Shown here one piece after another: positions 8,116 to 16,873 of a stretch of 64,000 nt of DNA. Both the position numbers and the translations under genes were made by a program. The DNA is taken from positions 1 to 64,000 of the forward strand of contig JAHIYE010000016.1 of the NCBI GenBank assembly GCA_018815325.1. Direction: 5' to 3'. Origin of the DNA: Gammaproteobacteria bacterium. GTDB lineage: Bacteria; Pseudomonadota; Gammaproteobacteria; Burkholderiales; Burkholderiaceae_C. Within the stretch, counting starts at the first letter, position 1, and the number at the start of each line of letters is the position of its first letter. The notes under the pieces were generated by a model that saw only the letters and a program-made list of their open reading frames with translations, searched no databases and was not told the origin of the DNA.

Positions 8116-8940
8116 ATGGAAATCCAGGCATCACTTCAATGCATTCACCTCAACTCGCCGCAACCGCAAGCGCTGGCCGGGTTCTACTGCAACACCTACG
8201 GCATGACACTGGCCCAGACAGGTGACGACTGGGTGTGCAGTGCACCGGGGCGCACGGTGGCGATTTCCAGCGGTGCAGCCAACCAGCTCAGGTACGCACA
8301 ATTTGACCTGCACAGCCCCGAGGCGTGGGCCGCCTTCACCGCCCGCACCCTGAATCTGCCGAATGCGACTGTACCGGCTCGACTCTCATCTGGGTCGGCC
8401 TTGGCCTTCAGGGACCCGGACGGCAACCTCATGGTGTTCACACCCGCCGCCGAGCGCAGCGCTGGCAGCAGCACCGCCCCCTCGCCCGCCGTGCTGCAGC
8501 ATTTCGCTGTGCGCACTACCCGCGTGGCCGAGATGCTGGCCTTCTACCGCGACCAACTGGGCTTTGTGGTGTCTGACGAAGTGCGGGACGAGACCGGCAC
8601 GCTGCGTGCCTGCTTTTTGCGCACCGACCCGCTGCACCATGCAATGGCGCTGTTCGGCGCGCCGGCTGCCTGCTTTGACCACCAGTCGTTCGAGACACCG
8701 GGCTGGGACGACATGAAACGCTGGGGCGACCACATGGCCGCGCTCAAAGTGCCCATCGTCTGGGGCCTTGGCCGGCATGGGCCCGGCAACGACGTGTTCT
8801 TCATGGTGCGCGACCCCGATGGCAACCTGGCCGAAATCTCGTCCGAGATCGAGAGCTGTGCCCCGGACCGCCCCACCGGACAATGGCCCCACGAGGAGCG
8901 CACGCTCAATCTCTGGGGCAAAGCCATCATGCGCGACTGA
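8116..8940 (+). CDS. VOC-family ring-cleavage-type dioxygenase
   Basis: 274-residue protein with two tandem glyoxalase/bleomycin-resistance (VOC) modules, the architecture of type I extradiol dioxygenases. The C-terminal module shows the metal-ligand pattern: a His in LQHFAVRT, a central WGLGRHGPGNDVFF segment and a Glu in PDGNLAEIS. These motifs match 2,3-dihydroxybiphenyl/catechol 2,3-dioxygenase relatives, so it probably opens a catechol-type ring using Fe(II) or Mn(II). It is followed after 20 bases by an IclR regulator and an MhpA-like hydroxylase, which supports a role in meta-cleavage. Substrate unknown. Confidence 0.85.
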   Translation: MEIQASLQCIHLNSPQPQALAGFYCNTYGMTLAQTGDDWVCSAPGRTVAISSGAANQLRYAQFDLHSPEAWAAFTARTLNLPNATVPARLSSGSALAFRDPDGNLMVFTPAAERSAGSSTAPSPAVLQHFAVRTTRVAEMLAFYRDQLGFVVSDEVRDETGTLRACFLRTDPLHHAMALFGAPAACFDHQSFETPGWDDMKRWGDHMAALKVPIVWGLGRHGPGNDVFFMVRDPDGNLAEISSEIESCAPDRPTGQWPHEERTLNLWGKAIMRD

Positions 8941-8960
8941 ACCCGCCGCACACCACCGCC

Positions 8961-9821
8961 ATGCCACGCGCCAACCGGATGCTGCGCATCCTCAGCCTGT
9001 TTGATCTCACCCGCCCCGTGCTCACGCCCGAGCTGCTGATGACTGAGCTGGGCGTTTCCCGCGCCAGCGTGTACCGCGACCTGGGCCAACTCACACAGGC
9101 CGGGCTGATTGAGCGCGTGGCCGAGCGCGGCTATGCGCTGGGCTCCACCATCGTGGAGCTGGACCGGCAGATACGTCTGGGCGACCCGCTGCTGAACGCA
9201 GCGGACACACTGCTCAAGAAGCTGGCGGACGACAGCGGCGGCATCGTGCTGCTGTGCCGTGTGCATGGCAGCAAGGTGATGTGCATCCACCAGGTCCGGG
9301 GACGCAACGCCACGCTCCCTGTGAGCTACGAGCGCGGGCGCGCCATGCCGCTGTACCGCGGTGCCACCTCCAAGATCATCCTGGCGAACCTGCCCTCCTC
9401 TGCACTCAAGACCCTATGGACACGCGAGAAGAACGCGCTGGTCAAGGCCGGCTGGCCCACCACGCTGGCCGCCTTCGTTGAAGCACTGGCTGCGCTGCGG
9501 GCCCAGCACTACTGCATCAGCCAGGGCGAGGTAGACCCCGATGCACTGGGCATGGCCGTGGCCTTGCACGATGGAGGCAAACTGCTGGGCAGCCTGAGCG
9601 TGGTGCTGCCCGCGACCGGCACCTCGGCACTGGCACACCGCAACGTGCTGGCGCATTTGCAGAGCACGGCACGCCGCATCGAGGCCCGGCTGGAAGACGA
9701 GCGCATGAAGGCCCGCAGTGACACACGCGCCCGCAACAGCAAACCCGGCAACACCGCTGGCAGCAAAGTTGCCAGCAAGACAAGCGCAAAAAAGAAGACT
9801 CCCAAAGCAGGCAAGGCATGA
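8961..9821 (+). CDS. IclR-family transcriptional regulator
   Basis: 286 residues. An N-terminal winged-helix DNA-binding domain (helix-turn-helix around LMTELGVSRASVYRDLGQLTQ) is followed by the IclR effector domain (SYERGRAMPLYRGATSKIIL). The frame is open further upstream, but ATG 8961 places the start of the DNA-binding domain correctly. The tail of about 40 residues is rich in Lys/Ser/Ala, an unusual extension that may aid non-specific DNA binding. It overlaps the next gene by four bases (ATGA), so regulator and hydroxylase are translationally coupled. It probably responds to an aromatic pathway intermediate. Confidence 0.92.
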   Translation: MPRANRMLRILSLFDLTRPVLTPELLMTELGVSRASVYRDLGQLTQAGLIERVAERGYALGSTIVELDRQIRLGDPLLNAADTLLKKLADDSGGIVLLCRVHGSKVMCIHQVRGRNATLPVSYERGRAMPLYRGATSKIILANLPSSALKTLWTREKNALVKAGWPTTLAAFVEALAALRAQHYCISQGEVDPDALGMAVALHDGGKLLGSLSVVLPATGTSALAHRNVLAHLQSTARRIEARLEDERMKARSDTRARNSKPGNTAGSKVASKTSAKKKTPKAGKA

Positions 9822-11407
9822 CACCAGAACACTATTCCGTAGCCATTGTGGGCGCGGGGCCCACGGGCCTGATCCTTGCGAACTTTCTTGGGCTGTACGG
9901 CATCAAGACGGTGTTGCTTGAGCGTGCACCCAACACGGTGGACGAGCCCCGCGCCGTGACGATAGACGACGAGAGCCTGCGCACGGTGCAGGCCACCGGC
10001 CTGATCGACAGCGTGCTGCCCGATGTGGTGCAGGGCTATGGCGTGCACTACTACTCGTGGACCAACCAGCTCTTTGCCCGCATCGAGCCCACCGTGACGG
10101 ACTATGGCTACCAGAAGCGCAACGCCTTCAGGCAGCACGTGCTGGCGCGCCAGCTCTGCGACGGGCTGCAGCGCTTCGCCAACGTCACCACACTGTTCGA
10201 GCATGAGCTCAAGCGCTTCAGCCAGGACGAAAAGGCCGTCACGCTCGACGTGCAGCATGCGGGGCAACACAAGACCCTTCGCTGCGACTGGCTGGTGGCC
10301 TGCGACGGCGGGCGCAGCCCGGTGCGCGATGCGCTGGGCATCCAGCTATCGGGCAGCACCTATGCCGAGAAATGGCTGATCGTGGACCTGCTGGAGCGCA
10401 CCACCCCCTTTCGCCACACCCGCACCTATTGCGACCCGGTACGCCCGGCCATTCGCCTGCCCGGCCCGCATGGCGTGCTGCGCTACGAGTTCATGCTGCA
10501 TGAGGGTGAAGACCCGGAACAGGTGCTGGACGAAGCCCAGCTGCGCGGCTGGATGGCCCAGCGCGAGCCAAGCGACGCACAACTGCCCATCACCCGCAAG
10601 GTGGTCTACACCTTCCATGCGCGCGTGGCAGACCGCTGGCGCACAGACCGGGTGTTCCTGGCCGGCGATGCAGCCCATCTGACCCCCCCTTTTGCCGGGC
10701 AGGGCATGAACAGCGGCGTGCGTGATGCGGCCAACCTGGCGTGGAAGCTGGCTGCAGTGGTGCAGGGTCAGTTCAGCGCCAGCCTGCTGGACAGTTATGA
10801 GGCCGAGCGCAAGCCGCATGCCCGCGCGCTGATCCAGATGGCTGAGCGCATTGGCCAGTTCATGCAACCCAAGTCCAGGCTCTCGGCCATGCTCACACAA
10901 GGTGCCTTGAAACTGTGCAGCCTGTACCCGCCGGTGCGCGACTATGTGCTGCAGCTCAAGTTCAAGCCCAAGCCGCGTTTCTATGAAGGTTTCTTTATCG
11001 GGTCATCCGCCACCGCGCAAGGCCTGCCCGCTGGACAGCTCATGCCCCAGCCCTGGGTGGAGCTGCCCAGCGGCCAGCGCGTGCGGCTGGACGAGGTGCT
11101 CGGCAGCGGCTTTGCAGCGTTGACATTGGCACAGGCCTACGCCCCGGTGAAGGCTGCCGAGTTCTCGAATGGTTTGCCGCTCAAACAGATTCGCATCGTG
11201 CGGCAGAGCGATGATTTTCTGCCGGATACGGGTGCTGACAAGGACGGCACGATCACCGTGCGGGATTGCGATGGCGTGATCGGCCCCATCCTGCAGCAGG
11301 CTGCAGCCGACACCGTGCTGCTGCGGCCCGACCGCTATGTGCTGGCCTATCTGCGGCCGGGTGATGCGCAGGGCGTAACCAAACTGCAGTCGCTGCTGCG
11401 CACCTGA
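9818..11407 (+). CDS. FAD-dependent aromatic hydroxylase, MhpA-like
   Basis: 529-residue flavoprotein monooxygenase of the PHBH/PheA/TfdB class. N-terminal dinucleotide motif VAIVGAGPTGLILANFLG, then the MhpA-type DEPRAVTIDDESLR motif, the DG motif (CDGGRSPVRDALG) and the second FAD motif FLAGDAAHLTPPFAGQGMN. A C-terminal thioredoxin-like domain is expected from the length. It is predicted to hydroxylate a phenolic substrate with NAD(P)H and O2 to give a catechol for the nearby ring-cleavage enzyme. Closest known role is 3-(3-hydroxyphenyl)propionate hydroxylase; the true substrate cannot be read from sequence. Confidence 0.88.
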   Translation: MTPEHYSVAIVGAGPTGLILANFLGLYGIKTVLLERAPNTVDEPRAVTIDDESLRTVQATGLIDSVLPDVVQGYGVHYYSWTNQLFARIEPTVTDYGYQKRNAFRQHVLARQLCDGLQRFANVTTLFEHELKRFSQDEKAVTLDVQHAGQHKTLRCDWLVACDGGRSPVRDALGIQLSGSTYAEKWLIVDLLERTTPFRHTRTYCDPVRPAIRLPGPHGVLRYEFMLHEGEDPEQVLDEAQLRGWMAQREPSDAQLPITRKVVYTFHARVADRWRTDRVFLAGDAAHLTPPFAGQGMNSGVRDAANLAWKLAAVVQGQFSASLLDSYEAERKPHARALIQMAERIGQFMQPKSRLSAMLTQGALKLCSLYPPVRDYVLQLKFKPKPRFYEGFFIGSSATAQGLPAGQLMPQPWVELPSGQRVRLDEVLGSGFAALTLAQAYAPVKAAEFSNGLPLKQIRIVRQSDDFLPDTGADKDGTITVRDCDGVIGPILQQAAADTVLLRPDRYVLAYLRPGDAQGVTKLQSLLRT

Positions 11408-11480
11408 TTGGCCGCAGAAACGGCACCTTTATTCCTCATTTCAATTTCACATTTTTGAACGCGACACAGAAAGGCTCACC

Positions 11481-12326
11481 ATGAAAATCCTCAGCTACAT
11501 CCACCAAGGCAAAACCTCCTGGGGCCAGGTCACACCCGAGGGCGTGGTGGACCTGTCCTCTGCGCAATACCCCACGCTGCGCAGCGCACTCGCCGCCGGC
11601 CAGCTGGATGCCATCGCCAAGGCTGCTGCTGGCAAAAAGGCCTGCGCGCAGCTTGACGAGATCACCTTCCTGCCTGTCATCCCCGACCCCGGCAAGATCT
11701 TCTGCGTGGGCCACAACTACGAGGCCCACCGCGTCGAGACCCAGCGCGACAAGACCGAGCACCCGCTGCTGTTTACCCGCTTTGCCGAGTCGCAGACTGG
11801 CCACCTGCAGCCCATCCTGCTGCCCCCCGAGTCCAGCCATCTCGACTATGAGGGCGAGATCGCCGTCATCATCGGTAAGGCAGGCCGGCGCATCAGCCAG
11901 GCCGACGCCTGGGAACACGTGGCCGGCTACAGTGCCTACAACGAAGGCACGCTGCGCGACTGGCAGCGCCACACCATCCAGTTCACGGCGGGCAAGAACT
12001 TCAGCAGCACTGGCGGCTTCGGCCCCTGGATGGTGACGCGCGGCGAGATTGCCGACGGCGAAGAGCTCACGCTGGAGACCCGCCTGAACGGTGAGGTGAT
12101 GCAGCACACCACCACCGCGCTGATGATCTTCCCCATCCCGGTGCTGATCGAGTACATCTCCACTTTCACCTCGCTGCAGCCTGGCGACGTGATCGTCTCG
12201 GGCACGCCGGGTGGCGTCGGCGCCAAGCGCACACCACCGGTCTGGATGAAAGCTGGCGACAAGGTGGAGATCGAGGTGAGCAAGGTCGGCGTACTGGTTA
12301 ACAATATCGTGGCCGAAACCCCTTGA
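11481..12326 (+). CDS. fumarylacetoacetate hydrolase (FAH) family protein
   Basis: 281 residues with the FAH/HpcE/MhpD catalytic fold. Metal ligands are visible in the order E-x-E (LDYEGEIAVIIGK) and the segment SAYNEGTLRDWQRH, then KNFSSTGGFGPWMV and the GDVIVSGTPGGVG loop. Such enzymes hydrolyse or decarboxylate the C-C bond of ring-cleavage products. It lies 73 bases after the hydroxylase in the same direction, so it is probably the third enzyme of the same aromatic pathway. Confidence 0.92.
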   Translation: MKILSYIHQGKTSWGQVTPEGVVDLSSAQYPTLRSALAAGQLDAIAKAAAGKKACAQLDEITFLPVIPDPGKIFCVGHNYEAHRVETQRDKTEHPLLFTRFAESQTGHLQPILLPPESSHLDYEGEIAVIIGKAGRRISQADAWEHVAGYSAYNEGTLRDWQRHTIQFTAGKNFSSTGGFGPWMVTRGEIADGEELTLETRLNGEVMQHTTTALMIFPIPVLIEYISTFTSLQPGDVIVSGTPGGVGAKRTPPVWMKAGDKVEIEVSKVGVLVNNIVAETP

Positions 12327-12339
12327 TGAAAAATTCCCC

Positions 12340-12726
12340 ATGAACGACACCCCCTCTCTGGCCGAAGTCCGCGCCGCCGAAGAAGCCCGCCGCCAGGCCA
12401 TGCTGCAGAACGACCCCGTGGCCCTCGCGCCGCTGGTGTGCGACGAGCTGATCTATACCCACTCCTCGGGTCTGAAAGACAGCAAGGGCAGCTGGCTCAA
12501 GCGCATGACCAGCGGCGCGCTGCGCTACGAGCGCGTGGACTTTGTCGACCTGGCCTTCACGGTGGTCGAGCAGACCGCCCTCGTGACCGGCCGCATGGAT
12601 GCCAGCCTGCTGCGCGCGGGCCAGCCCGGTACGGTATCCAGCATCTACCTGGCCGTGTGGGTCAAACGTGCCAGCCACTGGCAACTGCTGGCGATCCAGG
12701 GCACGCCTGCGCCAAGCCCGGCCTGA
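12340..12726 (+). CDS. NTF2-like (DUF4440-type) protein
   Basis: 128-residue small cone-shaped NTF2/SnoaL-like protein, recognisable from the start (helix EVRAAEEARRQAMLQND), the LVCDELIYTHSSG strand and the C-terminal SIYLAVWVKRASHWQLLAIQGT strands. Members act as isomerases, hydratases or small-molecule binders. The gap to the FAH gene is 13 bases, so it is the last gene of the aromatic operon. Exact role unknown. Confidence 0.82.
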   Translation: MNDTPSLAEVRAAEEARRQAMLQNDPVALAPLVCDELIYTHSSGLKDSKGSWLKRMTSGALRYERVDFVDLAFTVVEQTALVTGRMDASLLRAGQPGTVSSIYLAVWVKRASHWQLLAIQGTPAPSPA

Positions 12727-12814
12727 ACAGCCTATTCACACCCACCTCAAGGCCCCACCAGGGGCAAGCCGGCCACCCCGGTCAACCTGGGGGTGATCTG
12801 CTACGCTCGACCCA

Positions 12815-14059
12815 ATGTCCACTCGTTTACCCTTGGCTTCGGCCACCGACGCCACCCACTCGCCCGGCATGTCGCCGGTACTCATCATCGTCGTGCTGTC
12901 GCTGCTGCTGGGTCTGCAGCCCGTCACCACCGACCTCTACCTGCCTGCCCTGCCGGCGTTGACCACCGCCCTGGGGGCCTCCATGGTGCAGGCCCAGCTC
13001 ACGCTCACGGCACTCCTGCTGTCCTTCGGTTTCTCGCAGATGGTGTGGGGCCCGCTGTCCGACCGCTTTGGCCGCCGTCCCATCCTGCTGTGGGGACTGA
13101 GCGCCTATGTGCTCGCCTCGGTCGGCAGCACGCTCACCACCACCATGGAGGCGCTCATCATCTGGCGCATCGTCCAGGGTGCGGCCCTGGGTGCCGCCGT
13201 GATGTGTGCGCGCGCCATCGTGCGCGACCTGTATGCCTCGGTGGAGGGCGCCCGCATCATGTCCAAAGGGCTCACGGGCCTGGGCTTCATCGCCTGCCTC
13301 AGCGGCCCCCTGGGCGGTTTGCTGGCCGACCATTTCGGCTGGCAGGGCACGCTGCTCTCGCTGGCCGTGTTCGGCGCGCTCACGCTCGGCGTGATTGCCT
13401 GGCGCTTTGAGGAAACCGTGGCCGTGCGCAACCCGCGCGCCTTGCGCCCTGGCACGCTCTTGCACACCTGGTGGGGCATTCTGCGCAACCCGGCTTTCCT
13501 GTCGTTCTCGGCGCTGTCCACCGCCACGTATGCGGCGTTGTTCACCTTTCTCGCGTCCTCGTCTTTCGTGTTCATCCAGGTGCTGGGCCTGAGCCGCACG
13601 CAGTACGGCCTGGTGATGAGCTCGATGCCGCTGGCCTACATTGCCGGCACGTTCATCTGCCGCCGGCTGCTGCCGCGCTTTGGCGTGCGCCGCTCCATCG
13701 GCATTGCGGCCTGGTTCACCCTGACAGGCGGCACGCTCATGGGCGTGCTGGCGCTGGCCGGCATCAGCAGCGGCTGGGCCATCATGCTGCCCTTCTACAT
13801 CTTCATGCTCGCGCACGGCGTGATGCAGCCCTGCAGCCAGAGCGGCGCGGTAGGCCCCTTCCCGCTGGCGGCTGGCGCGGCCTCGGCGCTCAATGGTTTT
13901 CTCATGATGGTGGCAGCCTTTGCCATGGGCAGCTGGCTCGGCACACACATGGACGGCACGGTACGCCCGCTGGCCTATGGCGTGTGGTTCTGGAGCGTGC
14001 TCACGGCCGTGATTGCCTGGACCCTGGTGAAGAAACATGGCAAGTCCAGCCACCACTGA
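12815..14059 (+). CDS. MFS drug-resistance transporter, Bcr/CflA type
   Basis: 414-residue inner-membrane proton-driven efflux pump with about 12 hydrophobic segments. Family marks: [11 protein letters not shown] at the end of the first helix, the loop 2-3 motif [14 protein letters not shown], and [18 protein letters not shown] after helix 4, all typical of Bcr/CflA multidrug exporters. The last 23 bases overlap the start of miaA in another frame, suggesting co-transcription. Confidence 0.92.
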   Translation: MSTRLPLASATDATHSPGMSPVLIIVVLSLLLGLQPVTTDLYLPALPALTTALGASMVQAQLTLTALLLSFGFSQMVWGPLSDRFGRRPILLWGLSAYVLASVGSTLTTTMEALIIWRIVQGAALGAAVMCARAIVRDLYASVEGARIMSKGLTGLGFIACLSGPLGGLLADHFGWQGTLLSLAVFGALTLGVIAWRFEETVAVRNPRALRPGTLLHTWWGILRNPAFLSFSALSTATYAALFTFLASSSFVFIQVLGLSRTQYGLVMSSMPLAYIAGTFICRRLLPRFGVRRSIGIAAWFTLTGGTLMGVLALAGISSGWAIMLPFYIFMLAHGVMQPCSQSGAVGPFPLAAGAASALNGFLMMVAAFAMGSWLGTHMDGTVRPLAYGVWFWSVLTAVIAWTLVKKHGKSSHH

Positions 14060-15023
14060 CAGCCCTGCGCTCAGTTATCTGGCCATTGCCGGCCCCACGG
14101 CCAGCGGCAAGACGGCGGCGGCGCTGGCCATCGCCAAAGCACACGCGGTCGAGATCATCAGCGTGGACTCGGCCCTGGTCTACCGTGGCATGGACATTGG
14201 CACCGCCAAGCCCACAGCCGCAGAGCTGGCCGCTGTGCCGCACCACCTCATCAACATCCGCGACCCGCTGCAGGCCTACAGCGCGGCCGAGTTCGTGACC
14301 GACGCCCAGCGCCTGATCGGCGAGATCCGCGCCCGTGGCCACCTGCCGCTGCTGGTGGGCGGCACCATGCTGTACTTCAAGGCGCTCATCGAAGGCATTG
14401 ATGACATGCCCAAGGCCGACCCCGCCATCCGTGCCATGCTGGAGGATGAAGCCAAACAGCAAGGCTGGCCCGCCCTGCATGCCGAGCTCGCGCAGGTGGA
14501 CCCGGTGACCGCTGCCCGCCTGAACCCGGCCGACAGCCAGCGCATCCAGCGCGCACTGGAGGTGTACCGCGCCTCCGGCCAACCCATCTCGTCCTTCCAT
14601 ACTACAAAAAACATAGCTGATAGCGCTTATTCCACGTGGGCTACAACCCTAATTTCTCTGGAACCGAGCGACCGTGCCTGGCTGCACGCGCGCATTGCCC
14701 AGCGCTTTGACACGATGCTGGCGAGTGGTTTCATGGACGAGGTAAAAGCCCTGCGCGCGCGTGGCGACCTCCACCCCGACCTGCCCTCCATGCGCTGCGT
14801 GGGTTACCGGCAGGCCTGGGAAGCCCTGGACGGCGTATTCCCCATGGCCGAGCTGCGCGACCGCGGCATCTTCGCCACGCGCCAGCTTGCCAAGCGCCAG
14901 ATCACCTGGCTGCGCTCCATGCCCCAGCGCCGCGTGGTGGCCTGCGACGCGCCCGATGCAATGCAGCAGGTGCTGGCGATAGCTGATGCTTTTGTGCAAG
15001 ACAGCGTGAGCAGCGCCTCATGA
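14037..15023 (+). CDS. miaA: tRNA dimethylallyltransferase MiaA
   Basis: 328 residues; transfers a dimethylallyl group to A37 of tRNAs reading UNN codons. P-loop GPTASGKT (19-26), [18 protein letters not shown], the DMAPP-binding region [15 protein letters not shown] and the C-terminal [15 protein letters not shown] all match the family. It overlaps the MFS gene upstream and the ABC ATPase downstream (ATGA). Oddity: residues about 189-206 are encoded by a copy of a dispersed repeat (14601-14655) that keeps the frame open, at a place where the Escherichia coli protein, as I recall it, has unrelated sequence of similar length. Confidence 0.97.
   Translation: MASPATTDSPALSYLAIAGPTASGKTAAALAIAKAHAVEIISVDSALVYRGMDIGTAKPTAAELAAVPHHLINIRDPLQAYSAAEFVTDAQRLIGEIRARGHLPLLVGGTMLYFKALIEGIDDMPKADPAIRAMLEDEAKQQGWPALHAELAQVDPVTAARLNPADSQRIQRALEVYRASGQPISSFHTTKNIADSAYSTWATTLISLEPSDRAWLHARIAQRFDTMLASGFMDEVKALRARGDLHPDLPSMRCVGYRQAWEALDGVFPMAELRDRGIFATRQLAKRQITWLRSMPQRRVVACDAPDAMQQVLAIADAFVQDSVSSAS
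14601..14655 (+). repeat. intragenic repeat copy 1 (inside miaA)
   Basis: The first 27 bases from CTACAAAAAAC match the copy inside the permease gene (29301-29360, opposite strand) at 25 positions. The general layout is a small 5' hairpin, then RTAGCTG, 16 bases, and an AAGGGCY-like box (here GTGGGCT). The copy is translated in frame as part of MiaA. Confidence 0.75.
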
Positions 15024-15679
15024 GCCTGCGCATAGCCCAGCTTGGCAAGCACTACGGCGAGGTCGCCGTGTTCGAACACGTCTCGCTGACGGTCGCACCG
15101 GGCGAGTTTGTGGCCATCGTGGGGGAGTCCGGTGTGGGCAAGTCCACCCTGCTCAACTGCATGGCAGGCCTCGACTCGTGGGACAGTGGCACGGTCGAAC
15201 TGGACGGTGTTGACCTCGGCACGCTCAACGACGATCAGAAAGCCCTGCTGCGCCGGGAAAAAATCGGCTTCGTGTTCCAGGCCTTTCATGTGCTGCCGCA
15301 TCTGGACGTGGCGCAGAACGTGGCCCTGCCGCTGATGCTGCTGGGTCAGCAGGATGATGCCCGCGTGCAGGCCATGCTTGATGCCGTGGGCCTGGCAGGC
15401 CTGGGCGCGCGGCTGCCACAGCAGTTGAGCGGCGGGCAGTTGCAGCGCGTGGCGATTGCGCGTGCGCTGGTGCACCGCCCCAGCCTGCTGCTGGCGGACG
15501 AACCCACCGGCAACCTCGACCCCACGACCGCAGCCAGGGTAATGCAGGCCCTGGTGACGCAGGCTCGCGAGAGCGGCGCTTCGCTCGTGCTGGTCACCCA
15601 CTCCGAGGCGGCGGCGCAGCAGGCCGACCGCGTGCTGCACCTGAGCAGCAATGGCATGCGGGACAGCCCAGCGGACTGA
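15020..15679 (+). CDS. ABC transporter ATPase, LolD/YbbA type
   Basis: 219-residue ATP-binding subunit. Walker [10 protein letters not shown] (35-43), signature [15 protein letters not shown], Walker [14 protein letters not shown] and the H-loop VTHSE are all intact, so it should hydrolyse ATP. Length and the TGNLDP sequence put it with LolD/YbbA/MacB ATPases, which partner FtsX-like permeases for lipoprotein or peptide extrusion. No permease follows. The only FtsX-like permease in the window starts at 27455, about 11.8 kb away on the same strand. It overlaps miaA by four bases. Confidence 0.93.
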   Translation: MSLRIAQLGKHYGEVAVFEHVSLTVAPGEFVAIVGESGVGKSTLLNCMAGLDSWDSGTVELDGVDLGTLNDDQKALLRREKIGFVFQAFHVLPHLDVAQNVALPLMLLGQQDDARVQAMLDAVGLAGLGARLPQQLSGGQLQRVAIARALVHRPSLLLADEPTGNLDPTTAARVMQALVTQARESGASLVLVTHSEAAAQQADRVLHLSSNGMRDSPAD

Positions 15680-15712
15680 GCCCACCGCCCCGCTCCGGCC
15701 CCTCACCAGGGT

Positions 15713-16141
15713 TTACTCAATGCGCAGGGTCTGCGCGCCCTTGCCGGTTTTCTTGGGCAAGGTCAGCGTGAGCACACCGTTGTCGAACCTGGCCTTGGCC
15801 TGCGACTGGTCCACGTCCTGCGGCAACTGCAGGCCGCGCGAAACCGAGCCGAAATAGCGCTCACTGCGCAGCACCTTGTCGTCCTTGGTCTCGCTGTCTT
15901 CCTGCTTCACCTCGGCGCGCACCGTGACCATGCCGCCCTCAATGCCCACATGGATGTCCTCCTTCTTGACGCCCGGAATTTCGGCATGCACCGTGTAGGC
16001 GTTACCGTTTTCCTTCACATCCATCTTGATCTGGCCCGGGTTGGGCAGCGGCTCGCCATGCAGTGGTCGGACGTAGAAACCCGGTGCAACGTCCCGAAAA
16101 AAATCATCAAAAAGACCGCCGCGAGTGATCAATGAATTCAT
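15713..16141 (-). CDS. small heat-shock protein, Hsp20/alpha-crystallin family
   Basis: 142-residue ATP-independent holdase chaperone. It has the alpha-crystallin domain: YTVHAEIPGVKKEDIHVGIE, an acidic loop (QEDSETKDDK), then LRSERYFGSVSRGLQLP and the C-terminal strand FDNGVLTLTLPKK, the usual end of the domain. The start at 16141 has AGGAGA six bases upstream; the upstream extension of the frame is not used. A heat-shock (sigma-32) promoter lies at 16210-16240, which explains its regulation. Confidence 0.95.
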   Translation of the reverse strand: MNSLITRGGLFDDFFRDVAPGFYVRPLHGEPLPNPGQIKMDVKENGNAYTVHAEIPGVKKEDIHVGIEGGMVTVRAEVKQEDSETKDDKVLRSERYFGSVSRGLQLPQDVDQSQAKARFDNGVLTLTLPKKTGKGAQTLRIE

Positions 16142-16209
16142 TTTCTTCTCCTGTAAATGTCTGTTGTGACAACTCCCCGCAATCCCCATGGCTGCGGACA
16201 TCACATTTC

Positions 16210-16240
16210 AAAGATAGGGACAGACCAGGAAATTCTCAAG
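16210..16240 (-). promoter_or_regulatory. sigma-32 (heat-shock) promoter of the hsp20 gene
   Basis: Read on the minus strand: CTTGAGA, a 14-base spacer, then CCCTATCTTT. This fits the known RpoH consensus CTTGAAA-N11-15-CCCCATnT with few mismatches and lies about 70 bases before the start codon. Confidence 0.7.
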
Positions 16241-16352
16241 TGATGCACGCACAAGCTTTGACGCAAATCAAACCCGTCGGACAAGCGCCAGCCTGAAGCG
16301 CTTCCAGCCAGCTCGGTCACCTCCAGAAGAATGTCATGCCGCTAGCCGGGAT

Positions 16353-16368
16353 ATACCCAATAGGGTAT
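16353..16368. promoter_or_regulatory. CsoR/CstR-like operator upstream of the rhodanese gene
   Basis: Perfect inverted repeat ATACCC-AATA-GGGTAT, flanked by further AT symmetry, about 115 bases before the rhodanese start. CsoR/FrmR/CstR-family repressors bind G-tract palindromes of this form, and CstR-type members control persulfide/rhodanese genes. The repressor gene is not in this window. Confidence 0.5.
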
Positions 16369-16483
16369 TCTTCAGGCTTCAAAAATTGAAAAAACTGCAC
16401 CGAACTGATACGCAAGGAACAGGCCCGCTGAGACTGGCTTTAGCAGCCCGCCGCCTCATCAACGCAACCCAACTGGGACGACT

Positions 16484-16846
16484 ATGGATATCCAGGAAAT
16501 TTTTAAACAGTATTGGCCCTTCATGGCCCTGGTGGCCTGGTTTGGCTACAAGTGGTGGAACTCCAAACGAGTCATCGCCCTGCTGCCCGAGCTCAAGAAA
16601 AATGGTGCCACTTTTGTCGACGTCCGGTCAGCCGCAGAGTTTGCCAGCGCCAGTGCCCCCGGCACCATCAACATCCCACTGCCGGAACTGGGCAGCCGAC
16701 TGGCCGAGATTCCCAAGTCTTCTCCGGTGGTACTCTGCTGCGCCAGCGGCACGCGCAGCGGCATGGCCAAGATGGTGCTCAAGAAGAACGGCTATCAAAA
16801 CGTTTACAACATCGGGACCTGGAGCAAGTTTCTAAACAAGCTCTGA
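16484..16846 (+). CDS. membrane-anchored single-domain rhodanese
   Basis: 120 residues. One N-terminal membrane segment (about 9-24) is followed by a rhodanese domain with FVDVRSAAEFASASAPGTINIPL and the active-site loop CASGTRS (Cys86), then a C-terminal YNIGTWSKF. The Cys and the CxxGxRS loop are intact, so it probably carries persulfide sulfur at the membrane. The upstream palindrome at 16353-16368 suggests control by a CsoR/CstR-type persulfide or metal sensor. Confidence 0.9.
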   Translation: MDIQEIFKQYWPFMALVAWFGYKWWNSKRVIALLPELKKNGATFVDVRSAAEFASASAPGTINIPLPELGSRLAEIPKSSPVVLCCASGTRSGMAKMVLKKNGYQNVYNIGTWSKFLNKL

Positions 16847-16873
16847 TCAAGCCCCTGCGTACGCAAACCTCCT

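Noticed and set aside
7818-8117. 99-codon minus-strand frame upstream of the cassette array, as a possible integrase fragment
   Set aside because: None of the tyrosine-recombinase boxes (R, HxxR, Y) are present.
12827-14056. 409-codon minus-strand frame
   Set aside because: Antisense to the MFS transporter; its Arg/His/Gly-rich composition is typical of shadow frames in high-GC genes.
14974-15003. Another repeat copy at the 3' end of miaA (ATAGCTGATGC...)
   Set aside because: The first box fits but the AAGGGCY box at 16 bases is absent; may be chance or a fragment.
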